Origin: Blasia pusilla
Lineage: Eukaryota; Marchantiophyta; Marchantiopsida; Blasiales
NCBI GenBank assembly: GCA_050084515.1
Contig: CM114271.1
Coordinates: 23,932,001-23,996,000, forward strand
Length of the DNA stretch: 64,000 bases
Reading direction: 5' to 3'
Below the pieces are notes generated by a model. That model did no database searches. It saw only the letters and a program-made list of their open reading frames with translations, and was not told the DNA's origin. Numbering within the stretch: the first letter of the stretch is position 1; the number at the start of each line of letters is the position of its first letter. Shown here one piece after another: positions 1-9,672 of the stretch. The translations under genes and the position numbers were made by a program.

Positions 1-43
1 GGGTCCTCATCAAAGTTCCTGGAGAGTTGGTAATGTTGTTGGT

Positions 44-870
44 GTGAAAGCACGGAGGGCGATGGGAGAAGCGAGTGCGACGACTCCTATTGTTGATGCT
101 CAGGAGGGGCATGTGTCAAGCACGTTCTTGGGGGCGGCCACCGTTGTGTACCGCACTCCTTTATTTTCTGCTTCCGATGTTGTGACGTTGGGAGGTACGC
201 CCGCCGAGGCTTCTCGGCTGGCCGCTTCACTATGTGAGCGCGGAGTTGGAGTTCCTGCATCACGTTCAGAGGTGATTGCAGAGGAGGTGATGGACCTGCC
301 CTTGGAGCGGATGCTAGGGCCGTCCACGTCAAATTCATGGCAGGCTGCAGCTACTAGGATGGCGGAGATGCCCGCTAGACCCGCGATAGAGCGTGCCATG
401 GCTTCTCCTGGTATTGTGTTGCTGGATAACCGAGGAGAGGTCTTCCAGTTGGTGAGTCGTGGAGGTAGAGCTTTTAGTCTTGTTGGATTCAGGAGCGCAA
501 CCCTTGATGTTGGGGAAAGCGTCATTCAGAGGATTGGGCTTGACGAGAGCCGATGTGGAGTGTTGTCCATTTCGGATACAGACATCCTTGGGTGGAGCGA
601 GTACCACAAGATATATCACCCGGCTGGAGTCGTGGTGAGGATTCGCGGGACATCCTGCGATGAGTCCGTGGTGTGCGCCAAGGCGATAGTGATCGATCTT
701 TGAGTCCTACGACGTCTTGGTTGGTGGAGCGATGTTATACCCGATGGGGTTTCCTGGATTACTAGGAGGAGTCAACGTCCCCTGAGACCAGGATGGCGTC
801 GGTGATGGGCGCCTTAGCTCATTACCCGTTTGATTCACAGTGCGATGATCGAGCAGCGGCCAGGAGAGAT
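44..870 (+). pseudogene. gag-pol spacer and aspartic protease remnant (left copy)
   Basis: An open frame runs from 44 to 703. Its first third has no recognisable fold. Its second half, from about 400, ends with a segment that continues in another frame at 703-753 as YDVLVGGAMLYPMGF, which resembles the conserved C-terminal hydrophobic region of gypsy aspartic proteases. A candidate active-site triad is the TLDVGES stretch near 500-520, where the family would normally have D-S/T-G-A, so either the residue is altered or this is not the true active site. A frameshift near 700 and a stop near 774 break it. The right copy shows the same protein at 29890-30645. The protease assignment rests on position and on the C-terminal motif, so it is weaker than the RT call. 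Confidence 0.6.
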
Positions 871-879
871 GGCGACCTT

Positions 880-2165
880 AGCAAAGATTTAGCAAAGTGC
901 CATCACTTGGCCTAGTGATTTGATTGAGGACATGTCCATGCAGAGGATACTCCCTTTCCGACATTTCTGTGGAGAGGAGTGTTATGGTAGTGCATCATTC
1001 CGTGGAGGAGAGGTGCATTGTGGGGCTCGATTGAGGAGCTTCAACGATTGGCGGATCGCAAGACATGCAGCATCGCGTGGAGCGGCGTTTGCACAGAGCG
1101 TGACGGGTCCGAGGAACCCGAGGTAGCGGGAGTGCTACGATGACACCCTTGGATACTACACCCATTGTGTGGTGTACCCGGAGGAGGGTATTCGAGTGTT
1201 AGATCTCTTTGGAGGGATTAGCACGGGTTAGTGCTTGTTTTGCAGCGGGAGTGCGAAAGTCTGGAAGATACTTGTATGTGGAGAGTGATGATGTTGCAGG
1301 CGTCTCACTACGACATGTGGCGCAATTACGCCACGTTTTCGACTTATTATGCGTCCAGCGATGGGTACCGAGTTCCCTATCGAGGATATTTAGTTGTTGG
1401 GGCGCAGGACTAGAGCGGGTAGGGACCATTGATTTGGTCATTGCCGGTTGGCCATGTCAGGGCCAATCGAGTGCTGGACGAGGCAGCGGGTTGGCTGACA
1501 CTCGGTCCAGGTTGTTTTGGGAGATGTTGAGGATCTTACTTTACAAAGAGAGAATCTTACGGCGATTGCAGGAGCACCAATCTCGTTCCCAGCCTACATT
1601 CTAGAGAATGTGCCGATCTTAGGAGACTCCAGGTCACGGGTCGTGACGAGTGCTCATCAGGTGCGTGCCTGGATCGGCCCAACAGTGTTCTTGGATGCGG
1701 CGAGTGTAGGTTCTAGAGCCCATCGCCCGCGTCTATGGTGGACCAACTTGGTGCCCCATGCGGTGTTATGGAGGGCGATGCAGAGTGGAGCGCCCCCCCT
1801 TTGTTAGTGGATTCCATTTCGATCCGGTCGCCGATCACGGCAAAGTGAGGCACGATGATCGACCACCGCCGACGTAGGGTCAATAGGTAGGGTAGGCCGC
1901 GGGCGAGCGCCTTGCCCACGTTTGTGAGTTTTCCCGCTTCCTATGCATACAAGCAGGCCGGTCCTGGCTTGATTTGGGATGACCAGGTTCAGCGGTTGGT
2001 GGAGCCCAACGCCGAGTAGAGAGAGAGCGAGCGATGGGATTTCCCACAAGAGTGACGGCAGTACCATCAGTGTCAGAGGCATCACGACGCCATGTCTTGG
2101 GTCAGGCGATGGACCTGAACTGCTTGACATGGATCCTCAGCTTGGGAGTGGCTGAGAAGCGTCGT
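880..2165 (+). pseudogene. retrotransposon-borne C5-cytosine DNA methyltransferase (broken)
   Basis: The characteristic C5-MTase motifs occur in canonical order. Motif I (SAM binding) is LDLFGGIST at 1199-1225. Motif IV is GWPCQGQS, with the catalytic Cys codon at 1455-1457. Motif VI is ENVPI at 1604-1618. Motif VIII is SRAHRPRLWW at 1712-1741, next to a DNMT3-like W-x-N-L. Motifs IX/X are MGFPTRVT at 2034 and the LGQAMDLNCLTW stretch near 2096-2135. The unrearranged order and the FGFP-like motif IX recall DNMT3 rather than plant DRM; this is inference. The enzyme would transfer methyl from S-adenosylmethionine to C5 of cytosine. The gene is dead in this copy: motif I is in frame 2 and is followed by a stop at 1229, motif IV is in frame 3, motifs VI/VIII in frame 2 and motif IX in frame 3. 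It lies between protease and RT in the polyprotein. Confidence 0.88.
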
Positions 2166-3495
2166 ATGAGATCGCGACAGATCACAGCGGTTGCGTTGGA
2201 GAGCCCCATGCCTACCGAGAGAGTGGAGGCAGTGGCTGGGGGCGAGACCCAAGGAGATCTACGCACCAGGGTAGATCGGGAGAGACACCCTTGGACTTCT
2301 TGGGATGTTTTGAAGGTACGCAAGGAGATGATAGCCACAAAGATCGAGCGTGGTTTTTGCAATCGCACACGTGGAGGAGATCGAGTTTGCGATTGGTCGC
2401 AGGAGAGCGGCCGAAAGTGTTGTTGTTCGAGACGGGTTGCACCATAGCAACCACCGATACCCGCGCGGAGAGTCCTACCGTAGTCACGATGGAGACTTGG
2501 GAGCCGATATGGGCCCTAAGTTGACACAGGAGGAGAGCGGCGCCGAATACATCGTTCCTCGGGAGTTATAGGAGCCGCTGCGTTTAGCATGGAGGATTTG
2601 GGTACGTTGAAGGGACCGGGATCCGCATTGAGTTGTCGAGTGATATGCCGATCTTCCGACGACCCTACAGTGTACTGATGATATGGAGAGGGCTCGATTG
2701 AGTAGGAGCCAAGACTTGGTCGGAGCAGACTAGTGGAGATGTCGCATGGGGAGTATGCATCTGCGCCTTGTCATGCCCGCCAAGAAGGATGTGCATGGCA
2801 ACTGGACGGATAGGCGGATGTGTGGGGATTACCGACCTATCAATCAGCAGACGAAGTCCGATAGGTATGCCATGCCCACCCCTGAGGAGATCTTTGATGC
2901 GATTGGTCACGCAAAGGTCTTGAGTTCATTGGATTTGCGAGCTGGATACCATCAGCTGCCTATAAGATTGGAGGACAGGCAGAAGACGACATTTTGGGGC
3001 ATCGATCCTCACGGGAAGGATTGTTTGTACCAGTGGCGGTTCTTACCATTTGGGTTAAAGAACGCCCCGGCTGAGTTTCAGAGGGTCATGGATAGGATCT
3101 TGGCTGGTCTGGATTTTGCTAGGTGTTATATTGATGACATCGTAGTCTTTAGCACCACGGTTGAGGAGCATGAGCAACATCTAGAGGAGGTGTTTCGACG
3201 ATTGCAATTACATGGGCTGAAGCTACATCCAGGCAAGTGCAAGTTCTTCTACGACCAGATTGAGTACTTGGGTCATACGATATACCCAGGGGGCCTTGGT
3301 GTTCAGCAGACGAAGGTAGAGGCTATCTCACGCATTTTACGCCCTACAGATGTGAGCCGTGTTCGCGCATTCATGGGATTGGCAAACTTCTATCGGCGAT
3401 ACGTCAAGGGATTTAGTTCGATTGCGAAGCCGCTGACCTTGCTCACCAAGTGGATCACGAGTGGCACTCGGGGGGATGAGCGAGCGAGCATTTGA
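2166..3495 (+). pseudogene. linker and Ty3/gypsy reverse transcriptase (left copy)
   Basis: The first 400 bases are a poorly conserved linker joining the DNMT to the RT; the right copy has a matching stretch. From 2746 to 3495 the frame is open for 249 codons and carries a nearly complete RT core: CGDYRPIN (fingers), SSLDLRAGYHQLPI (motif A with the first catalytic Asp), FLPFGLKNAPAEFQRVMD (motif B), and YIDDIVVF at residues 128-135 with the catalytic Asp pair, followed by the LKLHPGKCKF and YLGHTI thumb signatures. These are diagnostic of Ty3/gypsy. The N-terminal part of the RT, readable in the right copy, is shifted or stopped here around 2560-2745. The frame is lost at 3495, just before RNase H. 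Confidence 0.95.
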
Positions 3496-3910
3496 TTGCT
3501 CAAGGATAGGTTGACGTCCGCACCCATCTTGAGGAGACCGATCGGCGTCCTTTCCATTGCACCACGATTGGAGCATGTTGGGGCTTGGAGCGGTGCTCAC
3601 CAAAGATGATGATGAGGGTAGAGAGTTTGTGGTGGCTTACGCTAGCCGCTCGAACAACGCCGCAAAGGCTAAATACACTCGTATGAGGGTGAGTGCTTGG
3701 TCGGTGTGGGTCGTCGCGCATTTCAGGTGTTACTTATTCGGCAACCCTTTACCATCATCACTGATCATCAACCACTGAAGTGGTTGATGGAGTCCGACAA
3801 GCTTACAGGGAAGCTTGCGAGATGGGCTCTGTTGTTGCAGGAGTATGATTTTGGTGGTACATAGACTGGAACGCTCAACCAGGATGCAGATGGGTTGAGT
3901 CGTAACCCAT
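3496..3910 (+). pseudogene. RNase H domain (left copy)
   Basis: An open frame at 3557-3778 gives DWSMLGLGAVL followed by GREFVVAYASRS, the start of a Ty3-type RNase H domain. The domain continues in other frames to about 3910, where an NQDADGLSRNP-like end is recognisable. The right copy at 27130-27606 has the domain intact in one frame and confirms the boundaries. The enzyme degrades the RNA strand of the RNA-DNA hybrid during reverse transcription. Frameshifts near 3680 and 3770 and a stop near 3863 disable this copy. Confidence 0.85.
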
Positions 3911-5250
3911 GCCCGTCGGCCGAGATGTGAGTGGAGCTCGATGGCATGGAGAGAGTGATGAGGAGTCGGTGGCGGTGGATGGCACGCGGCGTCGGCCTAT
4001 TCGGGCATGTTGGCTATGGAGAGCCAGAGTGTGGAGACTTCGATGGCGAGGTCTAGTGGAGAGTCTTTGGATCCCGAGGCGAGTGAGGACACGACAAGTG
4101 GCCGAGATATTCATGATGATGGAGTAGTCTTAGAGTACCTTCGTAGTGGCAGCCTTGTGAGCACCATGGATGCTAGAGAGCGGGATCGGATCCTACAGCG
4201 GGCCAGACGGTTCCGTTGGGAGGGGACATTTGTTTTGAGGGTTTGGGAGGATGGCAGAGTACGCGTAGTGCCGCATCCTTTGCAGAGAGCACAACTAGTG
4301 CAGCATGCCCACGAGGAGTTGGGTCACTTTGGGGTGAAGCGGACGTATAGCTTGCTCCAGATTCAGTATTGGTGGCGAGGCATGCAGACTGACGTTCAGC
4401 AGTTTGTTGCCAGGTGCATGGTGTGTGATCGGGTCCGAGCATCGTTCAATGCTCCGACTCCACAGTTGCATCCATTACCAATCATGGGCTTAGGGTATAG
4501 ATGGAGTTTGGATTTTGCAGGACCTTTGCCCTTGACGGAGCGTCACAGTCGTTATGTGTTGGTGATGGTCGAGCACTTCTCGAAGTGGATCGAGTTGGTT
4601 GCATTGCCTGACAAAGCGAGTGAGGGAGTAGCTTATGCCTTCCTTGACAGAGTTCTGAGTCATTATGGCATACCAACTTAGGTGTTGACAGATCAGGGTA
4701 CCGAGTTTCGTGGTGAGTTCCAGGCCTTGTGTGATCAGGCGCTGATCGGCCACCACACGACTTCGCGAGATCATCTCGAGGCGGATGGATTAGCGGAGAG
4801 AGTTGTCCAGACGGTGAAGAGGGTTTACGCAAGTATGGCTTGCAGAGAGGTCACCTAGGAGATTGGGACCTCCAGTTGCCATGGTTGGCGATGGGATACA
4901 GATTCAATAGGCAGGCATCCTTAGCGTCTTTTTCACCGTATTTGCTACTTTATGGCCGAGAGCCAGATTTACTTGCGGCCATTCGTCGAGATCTTTGGTG
5001 AGGTCTGAACCTTGATGACCCTGATGTATGGGTGCGAGCATGTTCTCAGAGGGCTGAGTTATTTCGGAGAGTGATGCCCATGGCGTTCGAGAACTTAGCG
5101 ATTGCACAACATCGGGATACGTTGAGGTATGCGACTATTCGAGGTGGTGGTTATCGACCAACTATCCGGAGGTTTCATCATGGAGATTATGTCTATTTGC
5201 AGCAGACGGCAAGCGGCGTTGGATGTGATGCAGGCGCACTATCCTGAGAG
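3911..5250 (+). pseudogene. integrase: HHCC zinc domain and DDE core (left copy)
   Basis: The frame from 4007 to 4681 contains the HHCC zinc-binding N-terminus (HEELGHFGVKRTY, then CMVC at residues 137-140) and the start of the catalytic core, with the first acidic residue in WSLDFAGPLP at residue 169. A TAG at 4679 interrupts the protein. Immediately after it LTDQGTEF carries the second catalytic Asp, and the third acidic residue is in the segment matching EADGLAERVVQT near 4780. A further frame at 5032-5247 encodes FENLAIAQHRDTLRYATIRG, the basic C-terminal part. The family inserts the cDNA into the genome. The right copy has the core open at 26065-26757. Confidence 0.92.
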
Positions 5251-5540
5251 TGCGTGACATTTTGCCATCGGGTGTTCTCTTGCTGGAGGGACGCGATGGT
5301 ATGGTATGGAAGGACCATGTGCGTAATTGTGCGCCATGTCACCTTCCTATCATTGATGGTAAAGTAGATCCGAGCTTAGTAGTAGTTCCTGCAGGCTTGC
5401 GTTGTATGTTTGTGGTTACGCCGTAGTGCGCCACGATGCTAGTCTGTGATGGGTGTTCGAGAGGATGGCATATGGCATGTTTGACGCCACCTCTCACTAG
5501 GGTTCCTAAGGGACGATGGATGTGTCCCAGATGTACATAG
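5251..5540 (+). pseudogene. GPY-like segment and C-terminal PHD finger (left copy)
   Basis: After the integrase comes a segment reading LPSGVLLLEGRDGM and then CAPCHLP, comparable to the GPY/F region of gypsy integrases. It is followed by a PHD finger: [19 protein letters not shown] at about 5440-5497 and RWMCPRCT up to the stop at 5538-5540. In PHD fingers the C4HC3 residues bind two zinc ions and the fold reads histone H3 tails. The first Cys pair is damaged here (a TAG at 5424 and changed residues); it is intact in the right copy. Its position matches that of chromodomains in chromovirus integrases, which steer integration, so a targeting role is a reasonable inference. Confidence 0.88.
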
Positions 5541-5710
5541 AGAAGGTAGTTCTACATTCCGACTTGTGTCTATGACATGGATGACAAGGAGGCGACTAAC
5601 GATGGGGCCACATGAGCACCCGACCTTCTTGCTCTTAGCGTCCGAGAGATGTATGTCATGATAGGTAGGGATAGATGGCTATCTGGAGTTAGAGGGACCT
5701 AACCACCAGC

Positions 5711-5722
5711 TAGGGGGGCGAT
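5711..5722 (+). promoter_or_regulatory. polypurine tract (left copy)
   Basis: The purine-rich TAGGGGGGCGAT directly precedes the TGGAGATA start of the 3' LTR-like block. The right copy has the same tract at 25321-25331 on the minus strand. In LTR retrotransposons this tract primes plus-strand DNA synthesis. Confidence 0.75.
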
Positions 5723-6493
5723 TGGAGATATTTTGGTTCTTCTTGTCTCGTTGTTTGGATGCCATGAGTTAGCATGGGATCATGCGTGTTTGTGTGTGTG
5801 TTCGGTGATAGCGATGTATGTTGTGTAGCGATGTGTATGCGCACGACAGCTATCACGTCTTTTAGGATAGATCGGTGGGATCTAATAGAGCTCCTTCATG
5901 AGTAGTGGAGGACACGCCCAGTAGTCGAGGGTGACCTGCTGAGGCCCTTGGAAACCTGAGATAGCAGGTTTCCCCTTCGTTTCGGCTCATTTGGAGCCAT
6001 ATTGAGGAACTTACTATTTTAGGTAAGTACCATTTTGAGTATATGATCGACTTTCTAGTTTTGGTAAGTGGCCCTTGACCTCCTACATCAAGTCAAGAGC
6101 CAAGTAAGTGACTTGGGAGAATAGGTTACCATGGAGAGAGCTTGGGAGAGGAGAGGGGTATACCTCAAGGAAAGAGAGCTTGAGAGCTCATTCTCTCTTT
6201 GTTGAACCTCTTGGCATGAGGCGGCGGAGCTATGGTACCTTGTCTTGTGAGTGTAACCCAAGCCTCTCATTAGGAGAGTGGGTTTGGTTTGACATGAGAG
6301 AGAGTGCACACCTTTGAGAGCTATGGTGTGAGATGGTGGAGAGAGAGATTGGATCTTACTTTATTGGAGATATTTTGGTTCTTCTTGTCTCGTTGTTTGG
6401 ATGCCATGAGTTAGCATGGGATCATGCGTGTTTGTGTGTGTGTTCGGTGACAACGATGTATGTTGTGTAGCGATGTGTATGCGCACGACAGCA
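5723..6493 (+). repeat. 3' LTR-like block with R-M-R structure (left copy)
   Basis: The block begins TGGAGATATTTTGG right after the polypurine tract and ends GACAGCA, giving TG...CA termini. It contains a 128-bp segment (R, 5723-5850), a roughly 514-bp middle (M, 5851-6364), and a second, nearly identical copy of R (6365-6493). M carries a 9-bp-stem hairpin at 5950-5973 and a decayed TATA-like site near 6159. M alone is what appears as the 5' LTR-like block of the right copy. No target-site duplication can be checked because the other end is outside the window. Confidence 0.7.
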
Positions 6494-6509
6494 CACATGC
6501 TATTATAAT

Positions 6510-7800
6510 TGAAAAAAAGGTTGGTAGGAAGTATGGTGTTGTATCCCCTTGAGTTTATCCTTGATTTTTGGGAGGAGACTCTTGTCTATTCATTGGCCAA
6601 GTTGATGATTTCATGATTTTTGGAAGGACAAGACATTCTTTTAGAGGAGAGTCCTATAGAGAGATAGGCCATAGTAGGTGTCTCTTCCAATGACAACAAT
6701 ACCCCTTGACCATTGTGGGGTATAAGTGACCAGAAGAATGTGAACAAGCTTGTGAAGCAGTAGTAGAGCTAGGTGACTTTAGTACCCAAGAGCACAACTA
6801 TATTATCACTTGGAGTGGTGACATTGGTACCCTTGGAGACCATACACATCATGTGGTAATGTCAAGAGGAGGGGGTGCAAATGTTTTTTTTTTTTTAGAA
6901 AGATGAGCATGGGGTTGGATTTAGTGTCGTAGATCATTGTATAGATACATCGATATCTATATATTGAGAGAAATGAGATATATCACATGACGAGTCTCAT
7001 TATGCCCTATGATGAGGTTGGTCTAGTAGTATCTTGAGTTATTAATGGTATTCGCATTATATGGGTACAAGCCTCCATTTTTTATGAATATTTCATTAGT
7101 AGGGGCATAGGATGTGAAGTCTTGGACAACGTTAGCATCGTTCATTTCATGGTCTTTGGATGGCCAAAACACAATCATTCGTGAATTGGTTAGGGGCATG
7201 GTTTGTAGGATACAAGTTCGAGCATATTTTGGGAGATTTTGCGAGTATAATGAAACTTGTAGGAGAGGCAAACATGTTCTCCAATGTATATGCATTTGAG
7301 AATCTGGCTATTGGTCAACATAGGGATACATTCAGATGTGCGACCATTTATGGAGCAAGTTATCATCCATGGACTAGGAGATTTCATCCTGAAGATTGGG
7401 TGTAATTACAGTAGAGAGCACTAATGAAGCAAGAAGTTACTACATGGTGCATAATTTTGCATGTGCACATGATGTTTTCAACAAGAATCCTCATTTTGGA
7501 GGCAAGACGACATCTTTTAAATATAGGTGGGAGAGTACATATGAGCTTGCAAATCATATCTATGGGTTTGAGGTGTATATTTGTGTGGATTCAAGAGGGA
7601 TACATCCACCATGTTGGGTTGTAATGGTTGTTCTAGAGGGTAGCATTTATCATGTTTGACCCCACCACTTGACTTAGCTTCATCGAGATTATGAGTGTGT
7701 TTTAGATGTGTATAGTGTAATTGAGATCATGTTAGATTAGTGTGGATGTCATGAATGATGTCTTGAGTTTGTATGTTTAATTTCCAGTTAGGGGGATGAT
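6510..7800 (+). mobile_element. older, internally deleted relative of the DNMT gypsy element
   Basis: Just right of the left element, a degraded frame reads LVGSMVLYPLEF, matching the protease C-terminus. Near 6825-6880 a stretch resembles the region just upstream of DNMT motif I in the left copy. After a T-run (6884-6896) the sequence jumps to the integrase C-terminus: FENLAIGQHRDTFRCATIYG at about 7300-7360. Degraded PHD-finger sequence follows at 7600-7665. A GTTAGGGGGATGAT tract at 7787-7800 resembles the polypurine tract, followed by TGTGTAGTTTTGG, comparable to the LTR start. RT, RNase H and the integrase core are missing. It is more diverged than the other two copies. Calls are by similarity to the left copy and are approximate. 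Confidence 0.65.
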
Positions 7801-8751
7801 TGTGTAGTTTTGGAATACATTTATGAGTGTATTTTTATGTGTATATGAATCTTCTCCCATTTTGGGAAGATTAATGGTGCAAGGTTGTCCTATGATCTTG
7901 ATGATATTGGATACTCTTGGGGATGGCACGCCTACTCCAATGTTTATGATAAGTGCGATGGCTTCAAAGGCGACGGTTAAATTTCTAACACTTTGATAAT
8001 GTAGGGAGTTAGCAAGATGTTGAACTATAACTTTGTTGCTTTTTAAACAACTTCCGGTGAGATCAACGTTTACTCATGAACATGTATGTAGAGGTTACCG
8101 ATTAGGGTTATATTGCGGGGAGGGCTCTTTGCCGGGGGAGGAGGGGGAAGATCAAGGTTGCACACAAACGAAGTCTATGTCTACAGGCTTATATTCATCC
8201 CTAGGACGAACATGTCTGAGTGGGCCCGCCCTATGCGCAACGTCGACACGGGCTTAGCGAGCCCATACCCAGTCTAGCAACTTGTCGTCCGTTCTTGCCA
8301 CCTCTTTTGTAGCCCATGCCTTGCTCATAGAGGCCCGCACTGGCTCGGGCCTGCATAGGGCCCTTGGTAGGCGTGTGGCCAGACCCACAGGGCTAGCCAA
8401 GTTCTAGGGGGGCTCAATGCAGACCACGTGTATGATTGATGCGGGTCAGGTAAGGGCTCATACCACCCACAACCTTTTAATCCATGCTCGCATTCCTTAA
8501 TCAAAGCCCTCACTCGCACCCGCTCCCATACCCTAAGCTCAGCACTCTTTTCCCTCATGTCACGTGTCTCAAGAAGAGGGTAAGACAAATAAGAAGTTAT
8601 TTGTAATAATAAAATTAGTATGATATATAGTAGAATATTTTTATTATTATAAGAGAGTGCCCTCGTGAATTCGGAACACATCTCCTTTCCAAAATGACAT
8701 TTTTAGCCCATTGGTCTTGCCACGAATCCTCTAGTGATTAGGGATCACTTT
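7801..8751. other. intergenic: possible old LTR start, then GCCCG-rich repeat
   Basis: The first 150 bases may be the start of an LTR belonging to the 6510-7800 remnant. From about 8215 to 8420 the DNA is rich in GGGCC and GCCCG words. The reverse strand there resembles a second tract at about 55260-55400, sharing GCGGGC words and GGCATGGGCT, so this may be a dispersed repeat. No gene is recognised. Confidence 0.35.
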
Positions 8752-8754
8752 TTA

Positions 8755-9051
8755 GGGCCTTATCCCATGGCCCCGTTTCTTGGTGTCACGTGCGATCCTA
8801 AAAAACTGGCCCCCGGCTGAAATCTCAGCCAGTTCCAGGCTGAACATTCAGCCTGAAAATGCCCCTCGCCACTCACTCTACTGAATGTCACCTGTCACTC
8901 ACTCTACAGAGGAAAAAAATCGCGGGGTCACAGTTCTTGTGGCAAGCCCGTCAAATTTCTGCGACTCCGGCTAAAAGTAGACAAGTCTGGGCCGCATGAT
9001 GAGGTTGATCTAGTCTAACGGCGAGAGGTTGTGGCCCATGGGATAAGGCCC
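8755..9051. mobile_element. Tourist/Harbinger-like MITE, 297 bp
   Basis: Terminal inverted repeats of 16 bp begin GGGCCTTATCCCATGG at 8755-8770 and match, inverted, at 9036-9051. The element is flanked on both sides by TTA (8752-8754 and 9052-9054), the 3-bp TWA duplication expected of PIF/Harbinger elements. Inside are two short hairpins (8815-8830 and 8837-8854). There is no coding capacity. It sits about 0.6 kb upstream of the MsrB start codon. Confidence 0.72.
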
Positions 9052-9054
9052 TTA

Positions 9055-9672
9055 GGACCCGGTCCCATGCGGCCGAGGTCGTCAAGACGACACGAAGACC
9101 CCATCCCACTATTCCGGATCTTGGTTGATCTTACGGATGAGATTCTTGGGACTCCACGGAATTCGCATCCTTAGAACATAGGGCGCAAATCTGTGCAACC
9201 CTGCTAGAAGAAAACAACACAACGATGGAGGCTGCTATTTGCAGGGAGCCGGTAGCAGCCGGTCCTTAGATATGAAGAGGAAGGCAAGTTCTAATTGTAG
9301 AGAGCTTAAACTCTCCTCCCGCGGGCTAACTCATGTGACCTCGATAGCATAGAGTATGCATGGGGACATAAGGAATCCACGTACCACCCGAGATCACGCC
9401 CGGCAATGTGGGGCTCTCGGGATATCCTGCGAACTGCAGAAGTTTGTACTTGACCGCTATTTCGGGACGACTTCCGAAGGTGCTGCGGAAGGAACACACA
9501 CAAGCACAGACAGACAGACAGTCGATGTCGATCTGGAAAACTAGAGAGAGGAGGCGAATGTGATTGACGTGTTCGCGAAGGATTCCTGAGAATCCCTGAA
9601 ACGGAAAGACGATACGATCCCGTTCTTGGAGCCGGAGTCCGAGTCGGAGATCCGTGGGCTGCGCCAGAAACG
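9055..9672 (+). promoter_or_regulatory. upstream region of MsrB
   Basis: This 618-bp gap lies between the MITE and the MsrB start codon and should contain the promoter and 5' UTR. I see no convincing TATA box. A short CAGACAGACAGACAG run lies near 9506-9521. No other gene is recognised. Confidence 0.4.

Larger units (their letters stand above)
1..6493 (+). mobile_element. Ty3/gypsy retrotransposon carrying a DNMT and a PHD finger, left copy (5' cut by window)
   Basis: Domain order on the plus strand is protease, C5-cytosine DNA methyltransferase, reverse transcriptase, RNase H, zinc-binding integrase core, then a GPY-like segment and a PHD finger; a polypurine tract and an LTR-like block follow. 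RT before integrase is the Ty3/gypsy (Metaviridae) order. Gag and the 5' LTR would lie to the left of the window. The reading frame changes many times and internal stops are present (for example at 1229 and 4679), so this copy cannot be autonomous now. The same architecture recurs inverted at 24562-34273, so the DNMT and PHD modules are part of the element. What is seen: motifs and order. What is inferred: that the domains once formed one polyprotein. Confidence 0.93.

Noticed and set aside
1209-1604. Intact host DNA methyltransferase gene
   Set aside because: The motifs are spread over several frames and are embedded in a retrotransposon polyprotein with protease and RT on either side, so this is not a host MET1, CMT or DRM gene.
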